A DNA stretch of 29,019 nucleotides. It comes from Clostridia bacterium (GTDB taxonomy: Bacteria; Bacillota; Clostridia; Oscillospirales; CAG-272). The notes under the pieces are model-generated. The model saw only the letters and a program-made list of their open reading frames with translations, was not told the DNA's origin and searched no databases. The DNA is taken from assembly GCA_017504335.1 (NCBI GenBank), contig JAFVRI010000254.1, forward strand, positions 1 through 29,019, in the 5' to 3' direction. Positions 23,183 through 29,019 of this stretch are shown piece after piece; the first letter of the stretch is position 1; every line of letters begins with the position of its first letter. The position numbers and the translations under genes are program-made.

Positions 23183-24355
23183 TTATTTCTTAATGGGGGA
23201 AGAGTAGGGATGACCGCCGATCTCCAAGGGGAAGGAAAGGGTCTTGTTTCCGTCAAAGGCTACGTAGTGGTCGATGACGGTAGTATCATCACTGAAGAGC
23301 CATGTGTTGGAGAAGCGATGCTCAAGATCATGGTCGATCTGTGCATAGCAAGCGGGCCAGAGGGCTACCTTGGGAGCGACCATGGAATAGAAGAGGTCGT
23401 CCTTATGAGCGGTTCTTCCGTGGTGTCCGATCTGACAGATGTCAGCGCGGATGTGTCCCGCGGCGATCTGCAGGGCATATTCCTCGGCACCGTGATACGC
23501 GTCACCCGTGAAGAGAACCTTTTGGTCGCCGATGTGGAAGGCGAAGATCATGGACTGGTTGTTGGAGTCACGGAGAGGAGCGGCATCGTAAAGCTCGGGC
23601 TCCTCACAGGTGGTGTAGATCTCCAGCTTGACGTCGCCGAAGTCATACAGGTCACCCGCGTGAGCGGTGATATTTTTCTCGGCGTAGTTGGGGACTCTTG
23701 CCGCCATGTCCTTGGCACAGCCCTCATAGGGAGATCCGTTGCGCACCAGAGTAGACATGTAGGCATCCACGTCGGCATCCTCGTCGGTGAATTTCAAAAG
23801 AGCACCGAAGTGATCCTCGTGAGGATGGGAGATCATCCAAAGTGCCACGTGGGGCTTCTGTCCGTCGGACAGATCCCAAAGCAACTTCTTGAAATCGGGG
23901 TAATCGTCGCCGTAAGAGGTGCAGAAGCCACCGTCGATGACGATGAGTCTGCCATCGGTCAGACGAAGCACGTAGCCCATACCGCTGGCGGTGCTGGTGA
24001 CTACGGCGCGGGAGGTGTTGGTGCAGAACTGGGTCAGCTCCACTTTGTCGTATTTCTTTTCGCCCATGGCAGAAAAGTCGGGTGCGACAGGCATGGGCTC
24101 ATAGAAGATTCTCATTTCCGCCCTCATGATCAGGAAGGAAATGCTCAGCTTGACCTTGCCGTCGGTGTATGCGTAAAAGATTCCCGAGGGAAGCTTGTTT
24201 TCCATCAAACGGGTAAAGCCCGCGTCCTCTAATTGAGACAGATAATAAGCAACTGCCATTTCGTTGGCGCCGGTTACACGGATGACATCCGCGGTGCGGG
24301 ATTCGCTGACTGCGGCACCTGCGCCTGCGGGAATGGGAAATTTCAATTCTGCCAT
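23183..24355 (-). CDS. Metallo-beta-lactamase-fold hydrolase
   Basis: 390 residues. An N-terminal domain (about 1-120) without a recognised motif precedes a metallo-beta-lactamase core. That core starts with the DGRLIVIDGG strand-loop, followed by the metal signature SHPHEDH (H177, H179, D181, H182), then LFTGDA (a metal-bridging Asp) and GHHGR (a late histidine). No signal peptide, so it is cytoplasmic. The fold covers nucleases, ribonucleases and hydrolases; the GHHG element resembles the ComEC/Rec2 soluble domain more than beta-lactamases. GAGGAAAAAAT leads to the ATG. It has its own promoter and a hairpin terminator. Confidence 0.85.
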   Translation of the reverse strand: MAELKFPIPAGAGAAVSESRTADVIRVTGANEMAVAYYLSQLEDAGFTRLMENKLPSGIFYAYTDGKVKLSISFLIMRAEMRIFYEPMPVAPDFSAMGEKKYDKVELTQFCTNTSRAVVTSTASGMGYVLRLTDGRLIVIDGGFCTSYGDDYPDFKKLLWDLSDGQKPHVALWMISHPHEDHFGALLKFTDEDADVDAYMSTLVRNGSPYEGCAKDMAARVPNYAEKNITAHAGDLYDFGDVKLEIYTTCEEPELYDAAPLRDSNNQSMIFAFHIGDQKVLFTGDAYHGAEEYALQIAAGHIRADICQIGHHGRTAHKDDLFYSMVAPKVALWPACYAQIDHDLEHRFSNTWLFSDDTTVIDHYVAFDGNKTLSFPLEIGGHPYSSPIKK

Positions 24356-24384
24356 ATTTTTTCCTCGCTTTTCCTGAGATGTTT

Positions 24385-24411
24385 AAATTCCATAGATTCT
24401 TTTTGGAATTT
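24385..24411 (-). promoter_or_regulatory. Inverted repeat over the start of the beta-lactamase-fold transcript
   Basis: AAATTCC (24385-24391) and GGAATTT (24405-24411) are perfect inverted 7-mers 13 bp apart. The predicted transcription start (about 24410) falls at the edge, so it is either a repressor site or a 5' RNA hairpin. Confidence 0.45.
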
Positions 24412-24416
24412 TTCTC

Positions 24417-24445
24417 ATTATAACATCATGAAAAGGGAAAGTCAA
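24417..24445 (-). promoter_or_regulatory. Promoter of the metallo-beta-lactamase-fold gene
   Basis: Minus strand TTGACT (24440-24445), 17-bp spacer, TATAAT (24417-24422), with TGT extended -10. Confidence 0.85.
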
Positions 24446-24508
24446 GGAATTTTCGAAAAAATACAATGGATTTTTGAAAGGCTTTTGATCCATGCATGGG
24501 CGCATTGC

Positions 24509-25021
24509 TTACAGAGAAAAGCCACCATAGTATTTCAGAATCTTCAAAGCCTTTTCGTTTGCCTCAAACAAAAGGGCGGTTTGTCCGAACAGGGCAAGGT
24601 AAGCGCCCTCCTCGGAGTCGTTTTTCAGGGCATGGATGACGTGCTTGCCGTGAAGAAGCGACACGTCGGAGGCATCATAGGGCTTGACCGTCTCGATTTC
24701 CTTGATGGGAACCTCGGCAAGCTTCTTTTGGTTTTTGCCGTCAAACTGACGGATGACGGTCATCCTTCCCGCCAAAAAGCTCAGCTTGATCTCCTTCTTG
24801 GTCAGCCGCCACGTAAAGAAAACCAAAATACAAAGGGTGAGCGGGATAAAGCAGAGAAGGGGAAGGAGGATCCGTGTCAGAACTCCCATGGTAAAAAAGG
24901 CAATCACCCAGATCGCATACACAGTCAAAAGGATCAAACGGGACAGAGTTTTGCGGCGGCCTTCGCAGGCAACGGTATATTCGTAAGCGGATCCGTTAGA
25001 TCCAAAACCCTCGTTATTCAT
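24509..25021 (-). CDS. Small membrane protein with two helices and a soluble PH-like tail
   Basis: 170 residues from the ATG at 25021, which overlaps the end of the SGNH gene by 8 bp and follows GGAGAG; a longer frame from 25084 would lie inside that gene. After a 27-residue soluble start there are two hydrophobic segments (about 28-50 and 55-73), then about 95 cytoplasmic residues with alternating beta strands (KKEIKLSFLAGRMTVIRQF, ETVKPYDASDVSL) ending in a helix. This layout is common among uncharacterised Clostridial membrane proteins with bacterial PH-like domains. I do not recognise a named family with certainty. It is the last gene of a four-gene operon with three hydrolases. Confidence 0.7.
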   Translation of the reverse strand: MNNEGFGSNGSAYEYTVACEGRRKTLSRLILLTVYAIWVIAFFTMGVLTRILLPLLCFIPLTLCILVFFTWRLTKKEIKLSFLAGRMTVIRQFDGKNQKKLAEVPIKEIETVKPYDASDVSLLHGKHVIHALKNDSEEGAYLALFGQTALLFEANEKALKILKYYGGFSL

Positions 25022-25772
25022 GAGTGCTCTCCGTTTCTGTTGCAGGGGTTGTTTCCGATTCCGCAGGGAGCTTTGGCAGATCACTGAGAAGGGGGGTCAG
25101 AAGCTCGGTGAGAATCTGATATCCGAGAGGAGTCAGATGGGCACCGTCGGTGGTGCAATCCGCATGAAGCTCGTCCTTGCCGCAATCCAAAAGCGCGGAA
25201 AACGCGTCTACGTAGGTAAAGCCGTAAAGCTTCGCCAGGGCTTGGATCTTTACGTTGTTGAAGGCGATCTGCTCATTGCGGTCGGCAAAGGCACCCGCCG
25301 TGGGAAGAAGCGAAAGAATCACGACTCTTGCGTTGGGGAGATGCTCGGCTATGCCCTCGAGGACGGCTTGGTAATTGTGGAACATGGTGTCAAGATTGTT
25401 GGCGCCGATCAAAAGAATCACCGCGCGGGGATTGAGATCGTAAAGCGAGACCTTGAGGCGATTCTCCAAGCCAAAGGTGGTGTCGCCGCCGATGCCTCGG
25501 TTGACGGTTTTGAGCTGAGGGAAATGGGTAGAGAGGTCATAGCCCTCGGTCAGGCTGTCGCCAAGGAACACCGCGTCCACGTCCACAAGGGAGGGGTTTT
25601 CCGCTTCATAGGAGGCGATCCGTTCCGCGTACAATTTTTCATAGGCTTCCTTCAGCAGAGCTTCCTCTTGCTTCTTTTCAAGAGAAGGAAAATACCAAAG
25701 GAACAGCACACCGATGATGGCGAGAATCAGAATGACCGCTACAACAGCGATCCAATCTTTTTTGTTTTGCAT
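25014..25772 (-). CDS. Membrane-anchored SGNH/GDSL-family hydrolase
   Basis: 252 residues. An N-terminal membrane anchor (about 8-28) and a charged helix (31-55) precede the SGNH fold. Block I GDSLTEG has nucleophile S73, block II has G95-G96 (NRGIGGD), block III has GANN (N125), and block V has D209 and H212 (DGAHLTPLGY). The enzyme probably deacylates or deacetylates a glycan or lipid outside the membrane. The C-terminal 20 residues are an E/S/T-rich tail (ESETTPATETESTHE), like the stalks of the two big surface proteins in this window. It lies 17 bp after the esterase gene and overlaps the following gene. Confidence 0.92.
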   Translation of the reverse strand: MQNKKDWIAVVAVILILAIIGVLFLWYFPSLEKKQEEALLKEAYEKLYAERIASYEAENPSLVDVDAVFLGDSLTEGYDLSTHFPQLKTVNRGIGGDTTFGLENRLKVSLYDLNPRAVILLIGANNLDTMFHNYQAVLEGIAEHLPNARVVILSLLPTAGAFADRNEQIAFNNVKIQALAKLYGFTYVDAFSALLDCGKDELHADCTTDGAHLTPLGYQILTELLTPLLSDLPKLPAESETTPATETESTHE

Positions 25773-25789
25773 GGTACGGTTCTCCTTTT

Positions 25790-26587
25790 TTATTTGTTTT
25801 CGGGGGAATCCAAAAGAAAATCAAGGGCATCCGCGATATGGAGATCCCACCAAATCCAAGAGTGATTGCCCTCGGATTCCTCATACCGGTGGGGGATATC
25901 CAGCTCGGTCAGCAGGTCGCGGAAGCGGTGGTTGTGGTCCAAAAGATAGTCCTCACTTCCGCACCAAAGGAAGATGCGGGGCAAGGGACCTCCCGATTCC
26001 TTTGCCCGGCGGATCAGGGTGAAAAGATCGTGCCGGGAGCCCGACAGATCGGCGGCGCTTTGCAGCTCAAAGCCGAAGATTCCCCGCCATTCGTTCTTCA
26101 ATTCGGGACGCTCCCCGAAGCTGGCGATATCCAAGGCGCCGGAAAGAGAGGCGCAGCCGCTGAAGAGATCGGGTCGGGTTAGTGCTGCCTTGATGGCACC
26201 GTAGCCACCCATGGAAAGACCTGCCACAAAATTGTCCTCCCGTTTATCCGACATGCCGCGGAAATAGCTTTGGCAGACGGTGGGCAGCTCCTTGGTGACA
26301 AAGGTCAGATATGCCTCGCCCGTGGCGGTATCGGTATACCAGCTTCTTCCCACCGTGGGCATGACCACGGCAATGCCGCGCTCTGCCGCATAGCGCTCGA
26401 TGGAGGTTCGGCGCATCCAGATGGTCTGGTCGTCCGACAGTCCGTGGAAGAGATAAAGGGTTTTATAGGTCGACGCGCTGACACCGTCCATGCCGATGAG
26501 GGTCTTTGCCTTTTCGGGCAGGATCACGTTGACGCCGACACCTCTCTTGAGGGCATCCGAATGATAGTTCAACTGTAAAAATGCCAT
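25790..26587 (-). CDS. Alpha/beta-hydrolase esterase (esterase D / tributyrin esterase family)
   Basis: 265 residues without a signal peptide. The oxyanion strand YLFHGL (45-50), nucleophile elbow GLSMGG (S125), D213 in CGSEDYLLDHN, and H242 in SEGNHSW form a complete triad. Family length and the DQTIWMRR and AERGIAVVMPTVGRSWYTD blocks fit EstA-type acyl esterases acting on short-chain or feruloyl/acetyl esters. It sits 24 bp downstream of an amidohydrolase gene in one operon. Substrate unknown. Confidence 0.93.
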   Translation of the reverse strand: MAFLQLNYHSDALKRGVGVNVILPEKAKTLIGMDGVSASTYKTLYLFHGLSDDQTIWMRRTSIERYAAERGIAVVMPTVGRSWYTDTATGEAYLTFVTKELPTVCQSYFRGMSDKREDNFVAGLSMGGYGAIKAALTRPDLFSGCASLSGALDIASFGERPELKNEWRGIFGFELQSAADLSGSRHDLFTLIRRAKESGGPLPRIFLWCGSEDYLLDHNHRFRDLLTELDIPHRYEESEGNHSWIWWDLHIADALDFLLDSPENK

Positions 26588-26611
26588 GAGTAGATTCTTC
26601 CTTTCTGTAAA

Positions 26612-27409
26612 TCAAAGTCCTAAGAGGCGTTTGGCGTTTTTCGAGAGGATTGCCGTTTTTTCCTCATCTGTGATCAGCTCGTCCAGAAGAACGCCGCCGA
26701 TGTACATGGCGGGGCTACAGGTGGGGAAGTCCGAGCCGAAGAGGAATCGCTCTGCTCCCATCTCATCAATGGCTCGGCGAAGCATTCCATGACGGAAGAG
26801 CCCGTAGCCCGACAGATCGAGATAATAGTTCTCGCTCATTTTCATGCGATCAAGATGGCGCATAAAGGCACTGTATTCTCCGGGATGCGCGGCTACAAGG
26901 ATGAGATTCGGATGGTTCTTGACCATACGGTCCATTTCGTCCTCTCCCATGGAATGAAAGCTGACGATCATGTCGAGGCGCTCGGCTTCGTCCAGTATGA
27001 CGGAAAGTCCGTCACAGGAATAATCCTTCCAATCGTATCGGTAGGGGCAAAGCTCACCGATCAGGCGGATGCCCTTCCCGTGCATCTTATGCATCTCCTC
27101 GATGGACTCCTCGACATAGTCGGGATGCACGTGAAAGCCGGGGATATATCGGTCACCGTATGTTTCCCAAAGCGCAAGGGCGATGCGATTTTCCGCAAGA
27201 TTCTGCTCCCAAGGGGTCGCGTAATCCGCGCGAGCCGATCCAATCGAGAGAACCGAGCCGCAAAAGCGGGTAATTCCCAAGCCGTCGAAGGTGGCAAGAG
27301 TCCGCTCCGCGCTCATTCCGCAATGAGAGGCGTGGGCACAGATGTTGTTCTTTTCCAGAATAAACGGATGGGTATGAAAGTCGATGATCTCATAATCCTT
27401 GTATTGCAC
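26612..27409 (-). CDS. Amidohydrolase family (amidohydrolase_2) TIM-barrel metalloenzyme
   Basis: 265 residues. Metal ligands of the subtype-III-like barrel are visible: DFHTHP (H12, H14), H152 in SFHSMGE, H175 in AAHPGEYS and D227 in FGSDFP. Related enzymes include decarboxylases and lactonases of the ACMSD group; hydrolysis or decarboxylation of a small carboxylate is likely, the substrate unknown. The start is a GTG with a strong AAGGAGG six bases upstream; no nearby ATG in frame. First gene of the four-gene minus-strand operon, with its own promoter. Confidence 0.92.
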   Translation of the reverse strand: MQYKDYEIIDFHTHPFILEKNNICAHASHCGMSAERTLATFDGLGITRFCGSVLSIGSARADYATPWEQNLAENRIALALWETYGDRYIPGFHVHPDYVEESIEEMHKMHGKGIRLIGELCPYRYDWKDYSCDGLSVILDEAERLDMIVSFHSMGEDEMDRMVKNHPNLILVAAHPGEYSAFMRHLDRMKMSENYYLDLSGYGLFRHGMLRRAIDEMGAERFLFGSDFPTCSPAMYIGGVLLDELITDEEKTAILSKNAKRLLGL

Positions 27410-27447
27410 GGAGTACCTCCTTGCATGTTTCTTTTCTTGGTATCTTC

Positions 27448-27476
27448 AGTATACCATAAAACGCAACGCTTTTCAA
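27448..27476 (-). promoter_or_regulatory. Promoter of the amidohydrolase operon
   Basis: Minus strand TTGAAA (27471-27476), 17-bp spacer, TATACT (27448-27453), with TGG extended -10. Confidence 0.82.
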
Positions 27477-27499
27477 CTTTAAAATCAAAAATAAAAAAT

Positions 27500-27521
27500 G
27501 CTTTTTGCGAAGGCAAAAAGC
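27500..27521. repeat. 9-bp mini-hairpin with GAAG loop
   Basis: GCTTTTTGC (27500-27508), loop GAAG, GCAAAAAGC (27513-27521). The same loop style occurs in the arrays further right. Confidence 0.6.
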
Positions 27522-27588
27522 TACGTCAAACACCTTTTCGCGATTCACGATTACTTATTACTTGCCAAAAATCGACAAGGGAATTTTA

Positions 27589-27623
27589 GTGAAAAGTGAA
27601 GAGTGAAGAGTGAAAAGTGAAAA
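27589..27623 (+). repeat. Five tandem heptamers GTGAARA
   Basis: GTGAAAA, GTGAAGA, GTGAAGA, GTGAAAA, GTGAAAA back to back. The GTGAA core is shared with the GTGAAAT box of the array about 110 bp downstream. Confidence 0.85.
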
Positions 27624-27626
27624 AGT

Positions 27627-27664
27627 AAAAATCGACAAGCTTCTGTCGAAACTTGTCGATTTTT
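27627..27664. terminator. Bidirectional terminator-like hairpin
   Basis: AAAAATCGACAAG (27627-27639) pairs with CTTGTCGATTTTT (27652-27664). A third, direct copy of the left arm is at 27567-27579. T-tracts exist on both strands; on the minus strand it could stop transcripts from the lipoprotein gene at 28062-28487 before they enter the amidohydrolase operon. Confidence 0.6.
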
Positions 27665-27731
27665 GTATAAAGGCTACGAAAAAGATATTTTTACCGTTCC
27701 TTAATAAGGTTTCGAACTCAAACAGTTTTTA

Positions 27732-27907
27732 GTGAAATATTCGGCGCCCGCCGAATGTGAAATAATTTCCTTACGGAAATTGTGAAATATCTCACTTTGT
27801 TCGATGTGAAATGAAATTCGCCTCCTCACATTTGCGAAGCAAATATTTCACAGCGGAGCTATTTCACATGGCGAAGCCAAATTTCACTCGCCGCAAGGCG
27901 AATTTCG
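27732..27907. repeat. Composite hairpin array A (GTGAAAT boxes, then inverted ATTTCAC boxes)
   Basis: GTGAAAT boxes start at 27732, 27757, 27782 and 27806 (periods 25, 25, 24). After a switch near 27828, ATTTCAC boxes start at 27845, 27861 and 27881, and a degenerate AATTTCG ends at 27907. Most spacers are palindromes: ATTCGGCGCCCGCCGAAT, AATTTCCTTACGGAAATT, TTTGCGAAGCAAA, AGCGGAGCT, TGGCGAAGCCA, CGCCGCAAGGCG. There is no ORF and no CRISPR character (the boxes are only 7 bp). Confidence 0.9.
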
Positions 27908-28061
27908 TTTTTTCTGTCTTAAACAAGTGAAAAGGTCAAAAATTGAGGTAATTGCGAAGAAAAGGTCAACTATTAACTTTGAAAATAAAAGAATTGTCAG
28001 GCTATTTGAGGTTACAAAATAAAAATTGCAAAAATCCATTTTACTTCGCCGCTGGTTCTTT

Positions 28062-28487
28062 TTAGCTGATTCGTAATCCATCTATTTCATCATAGCTGTT
28101 AACTCGAACAAAAACATATTCTTCATCATCAAGTTCTATTTGTGTTCTAAAATCATCTTCGGGATTAGCTTTGCCATAGAGAAGAATTATAAACTTATCG
28201 CTGCTTTTATATTTTCTCCAACCAGTATAAATTTCAACAATCTCTCCCTCAGCAGTATCGCATATAATATCAAAACCTCCGTCAATCCAATTTCTAAGTT
28301 GCAAATCCATATGAGATAAATTTTTATCATATGAACAAACAGAAGCTTCTCTTCCCTCAAACTTTATCACCAACTGTAATTCTTCACAATACCAAATTCC
28401 TTCAGATGGTGCATCGGGAGCTATGGTACAGCTTGTAGAAATAATAATTATACAAGCCAAGATGAAAACAAATAAAATTTTTTTCAT
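28062..28487 (-). CDS. Small AT-rich lipoprotein of unknown function
   Basis: 141 residues from the ATG at 28487, which follows AGGAGGGG; the in-frame ATG at 28505 has no ribosome site. MKKILFVFILACIIIISTSC is a lipoprotein-type signal with Cys20. The mature part (about 120 residues) reads as a beta-rich domain with an early GIWYCEELQLVIKFEG strand pair and a late FRTQIELDDEEYVFVRV strand, similar in feel to small uncharacterised Clostridial lipoproteins. Base composition is far more AT-rich than the housekeeping genes in this window. The gene sits alone between two copies of the same hairpin array, and its promoter abuts array B. This suggests it came with, or is a passenger among, mobile or recombining repeats. 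Confidence 0.72.
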   Translation of the reverse strand: MKKILFVFILACIIIISTSCTIAPDAPSEGIWYCEELQLVIKFEGREASVCSYDKNLSHMDLQLRNWIDGGFDIICDTAEGEIVEIYTGWRKYKSSDKFIILLYGKANPEDDFRTQIELDDEEYVFVRVNSYDEIDGLRIS

Positions 28488-28527
28488 TTCCCCTCCTACA
28501 TCCATTTTGAGAACACAAGTCTATCTT

Positions 28528-28556
28528 ATTGTATCATAAAACTGTTCGTTTTTCAA
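28528..28556 (-). promoter_or_regulatory. Promoter of the small lipoprotein gene, abutting array B
   Basis: Minus strand TTGAAA (28551-28556), 17-bp spacer, TACAAT (28528-28533), with TGA extended -10. The -35 box touches the first box of array B (GTGAAAC, 28557-28563). Confidence 0.78.
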
Positions 28557-28812
28557 GTGAAACATTCGGCTTGCGTCGAATGTGAAATGGTTTTTTTGCG
28601 TATTTGAAGTGATACTCTGAATTTTTGATCTTTAGTGAAATATTTTGCCTTGCGGCAAAATGTGAAATAATTTCCTTGCGGAAATTGTGAAATATTGCTC
28701 CTTCGTCGCAATGTGAAATAAAATTCGCCTCCTCGCGCGCGAAGCGCATTTCACATGCGAAGCATATTTCACGCTCCGAAGGAGTATTTCACTCGCCGAA
28801 GGCGAATTTCAC
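28557..28812. repeat. Composite hairpin array B (second copy of the array A family)
   Basis: Boxes GTGAAAC at 28557 and GTGAAAT at 28582, 28635, 28662, 28687 and 28713; inverted ATTTCAC at 28748, 28766, 28786 and 28806. Bases 28589-28634 interrupt the series without a palindrome. Spacers include ATTTTGCCTTGCGGCAAAAT, AATTTCCTTGCGGAAATT (one base different from array A), ATGCGAAGCAT and CGCCGAAGGCG. Order and orientation of spacers match array A, so the two arrays are direct copies. Confidence 0.9.
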
Positions 28813-28814
28813 TG

Positions 28815-28848
28815 AAAAAAGCCATCCGCATTCGCGAATGGCTTTTTT
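28815..28848. terminator. Terminator-like hairpin at the right end of array B
   Basis: AAAAAAGCCAT (28815-28825) pairs with ATGGCTTTTTT (28838-28848), giving T-tracts on both strands. No gene on the plus strand ends here, so it is probably part of the repeat unit. Confidence 0.55.
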
Positions 28849-28917
28849 CTTGTGAAGAGCGGACAAAAAAGATATTTTTAAGTGTTTTCGTATTGACTTG
28901 AACTCATGTACCAAATC

Positions 28918-28989
28918 GCGCCGCAGGCGTGCATATCATCAAAACGAAGTTTTGTATATCACCAAGGCGAAAGCCTTGTATATCATCAT
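28918..28989. repeat. Third hairpin array with a different box (GTATATCA[T/C]C)
   Basis: Boxes GCATATCATC (28931-28940), GTATATCACC (28954-28963) and GTATATCATC (28978-28987) recur every 23-24 bp. The spacers are mini-hairpins AAAACGAAGTTTT and AAGGCGAAAGCCTT; a GC-rich GCGCCGCAGGCGT precedes the first box. The right part may continue beyond the window. Confidence 0.85.
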
Positions 28990-29019
28990 TAATTATTATG
29001 GCATGTCATTCAGAAAAAC

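Noticed and set aside
27884..28081. 65-residue minus-strand frame between array A and the lipoprotein gene
   Set aside because: Its end lies in array hairpins, no ribosome site precedes it, and its start overlaps the end of the lipoprotein gene; it looks like a chance AT-rich frame.
27732..28812. CRISPR array
   Set aside because: The repeated boxes are only 7 bp, they invert mid-array, and the spacers are palindromes rather than unique sequences; no cas genes are present.

Overview
The window looks like chromosome of a Gram-positive bacterium of class Clostridia (Bacillota), probably an uncultured gut member of Oscillospirales or Christensenellales. The pointers are a type III glutamine synthetase, a split ThrE exporter, lipobox lipoproteins, near-consensus sigma-A promoters with extended -10 boxes, many intrinsic terminators and AAGGAG-type ribosome binding sites. 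This placement is inference from gene content and style; no rRNA or tRNA is present.

Layout. Bases 1-1167 hold the end of a zinc/manganese ABC transporter operon (ATPase, permease). Bases 1168-2060 are mostly non-coding: a terminator, a 29-bp inverted repeat pair, and a promoter feeding a roughly 210-nt structured RNA (6S-like rod, with a second mutually exclusive 15-bp helix). Two tiny hydrophobic peptide genes follow, the second apparently frameshifted. ileS (minus strand, atypical signature motifs, no T-box leader) shares a divergent promoter region with a short terminated leader RNA and a secreted-protein operon (CnaB-like/HExxH metallopeptidase plus a lipoprotein with a T/E/S-rich stalk). 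Next comes a sigma-70-family factor overlapping a 1311-aa single-pass membrane protein with four near-identical FnIII-like repeats. This looks like a sigma factor/sensor-regulator pair.

Bases 13.4-19.6 kb are a cell-elongation operon: maf, mreB, mreC, mreD, a CPBP intramembrane protease and the transpeptidase PBP2 (mrdA). glnN (type III glutamine synthetase) follows with its own consensus promoter and a bidirectional terminator. On the minus strand, from right to left, lie a four-gene operon (amidohydrolase, esterase, SGNH hydrolase, small membrane protein), a metallo-beta-lactamase-fold hydrolase, and the two-subunit threonine/serine exporter ThrE.

The last 1.6 kb (27.4-29.0 kb) is accessory DNA. 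An AT-rich lipoprotein gene sits between two copies of a composite hairpin array. Each copy has GTGAAAT boxes about 25 bp apart in one orientation, then ATTTCAC boxes in the other, with a mini-hairpin (often GCGAAGC-like) between boxes. A third array with a different box (GTATATCA) but the same architecture begins at the right edge. These arrays and the structured RNA at 1.45-1.67 kb are the least explained parts of the window.
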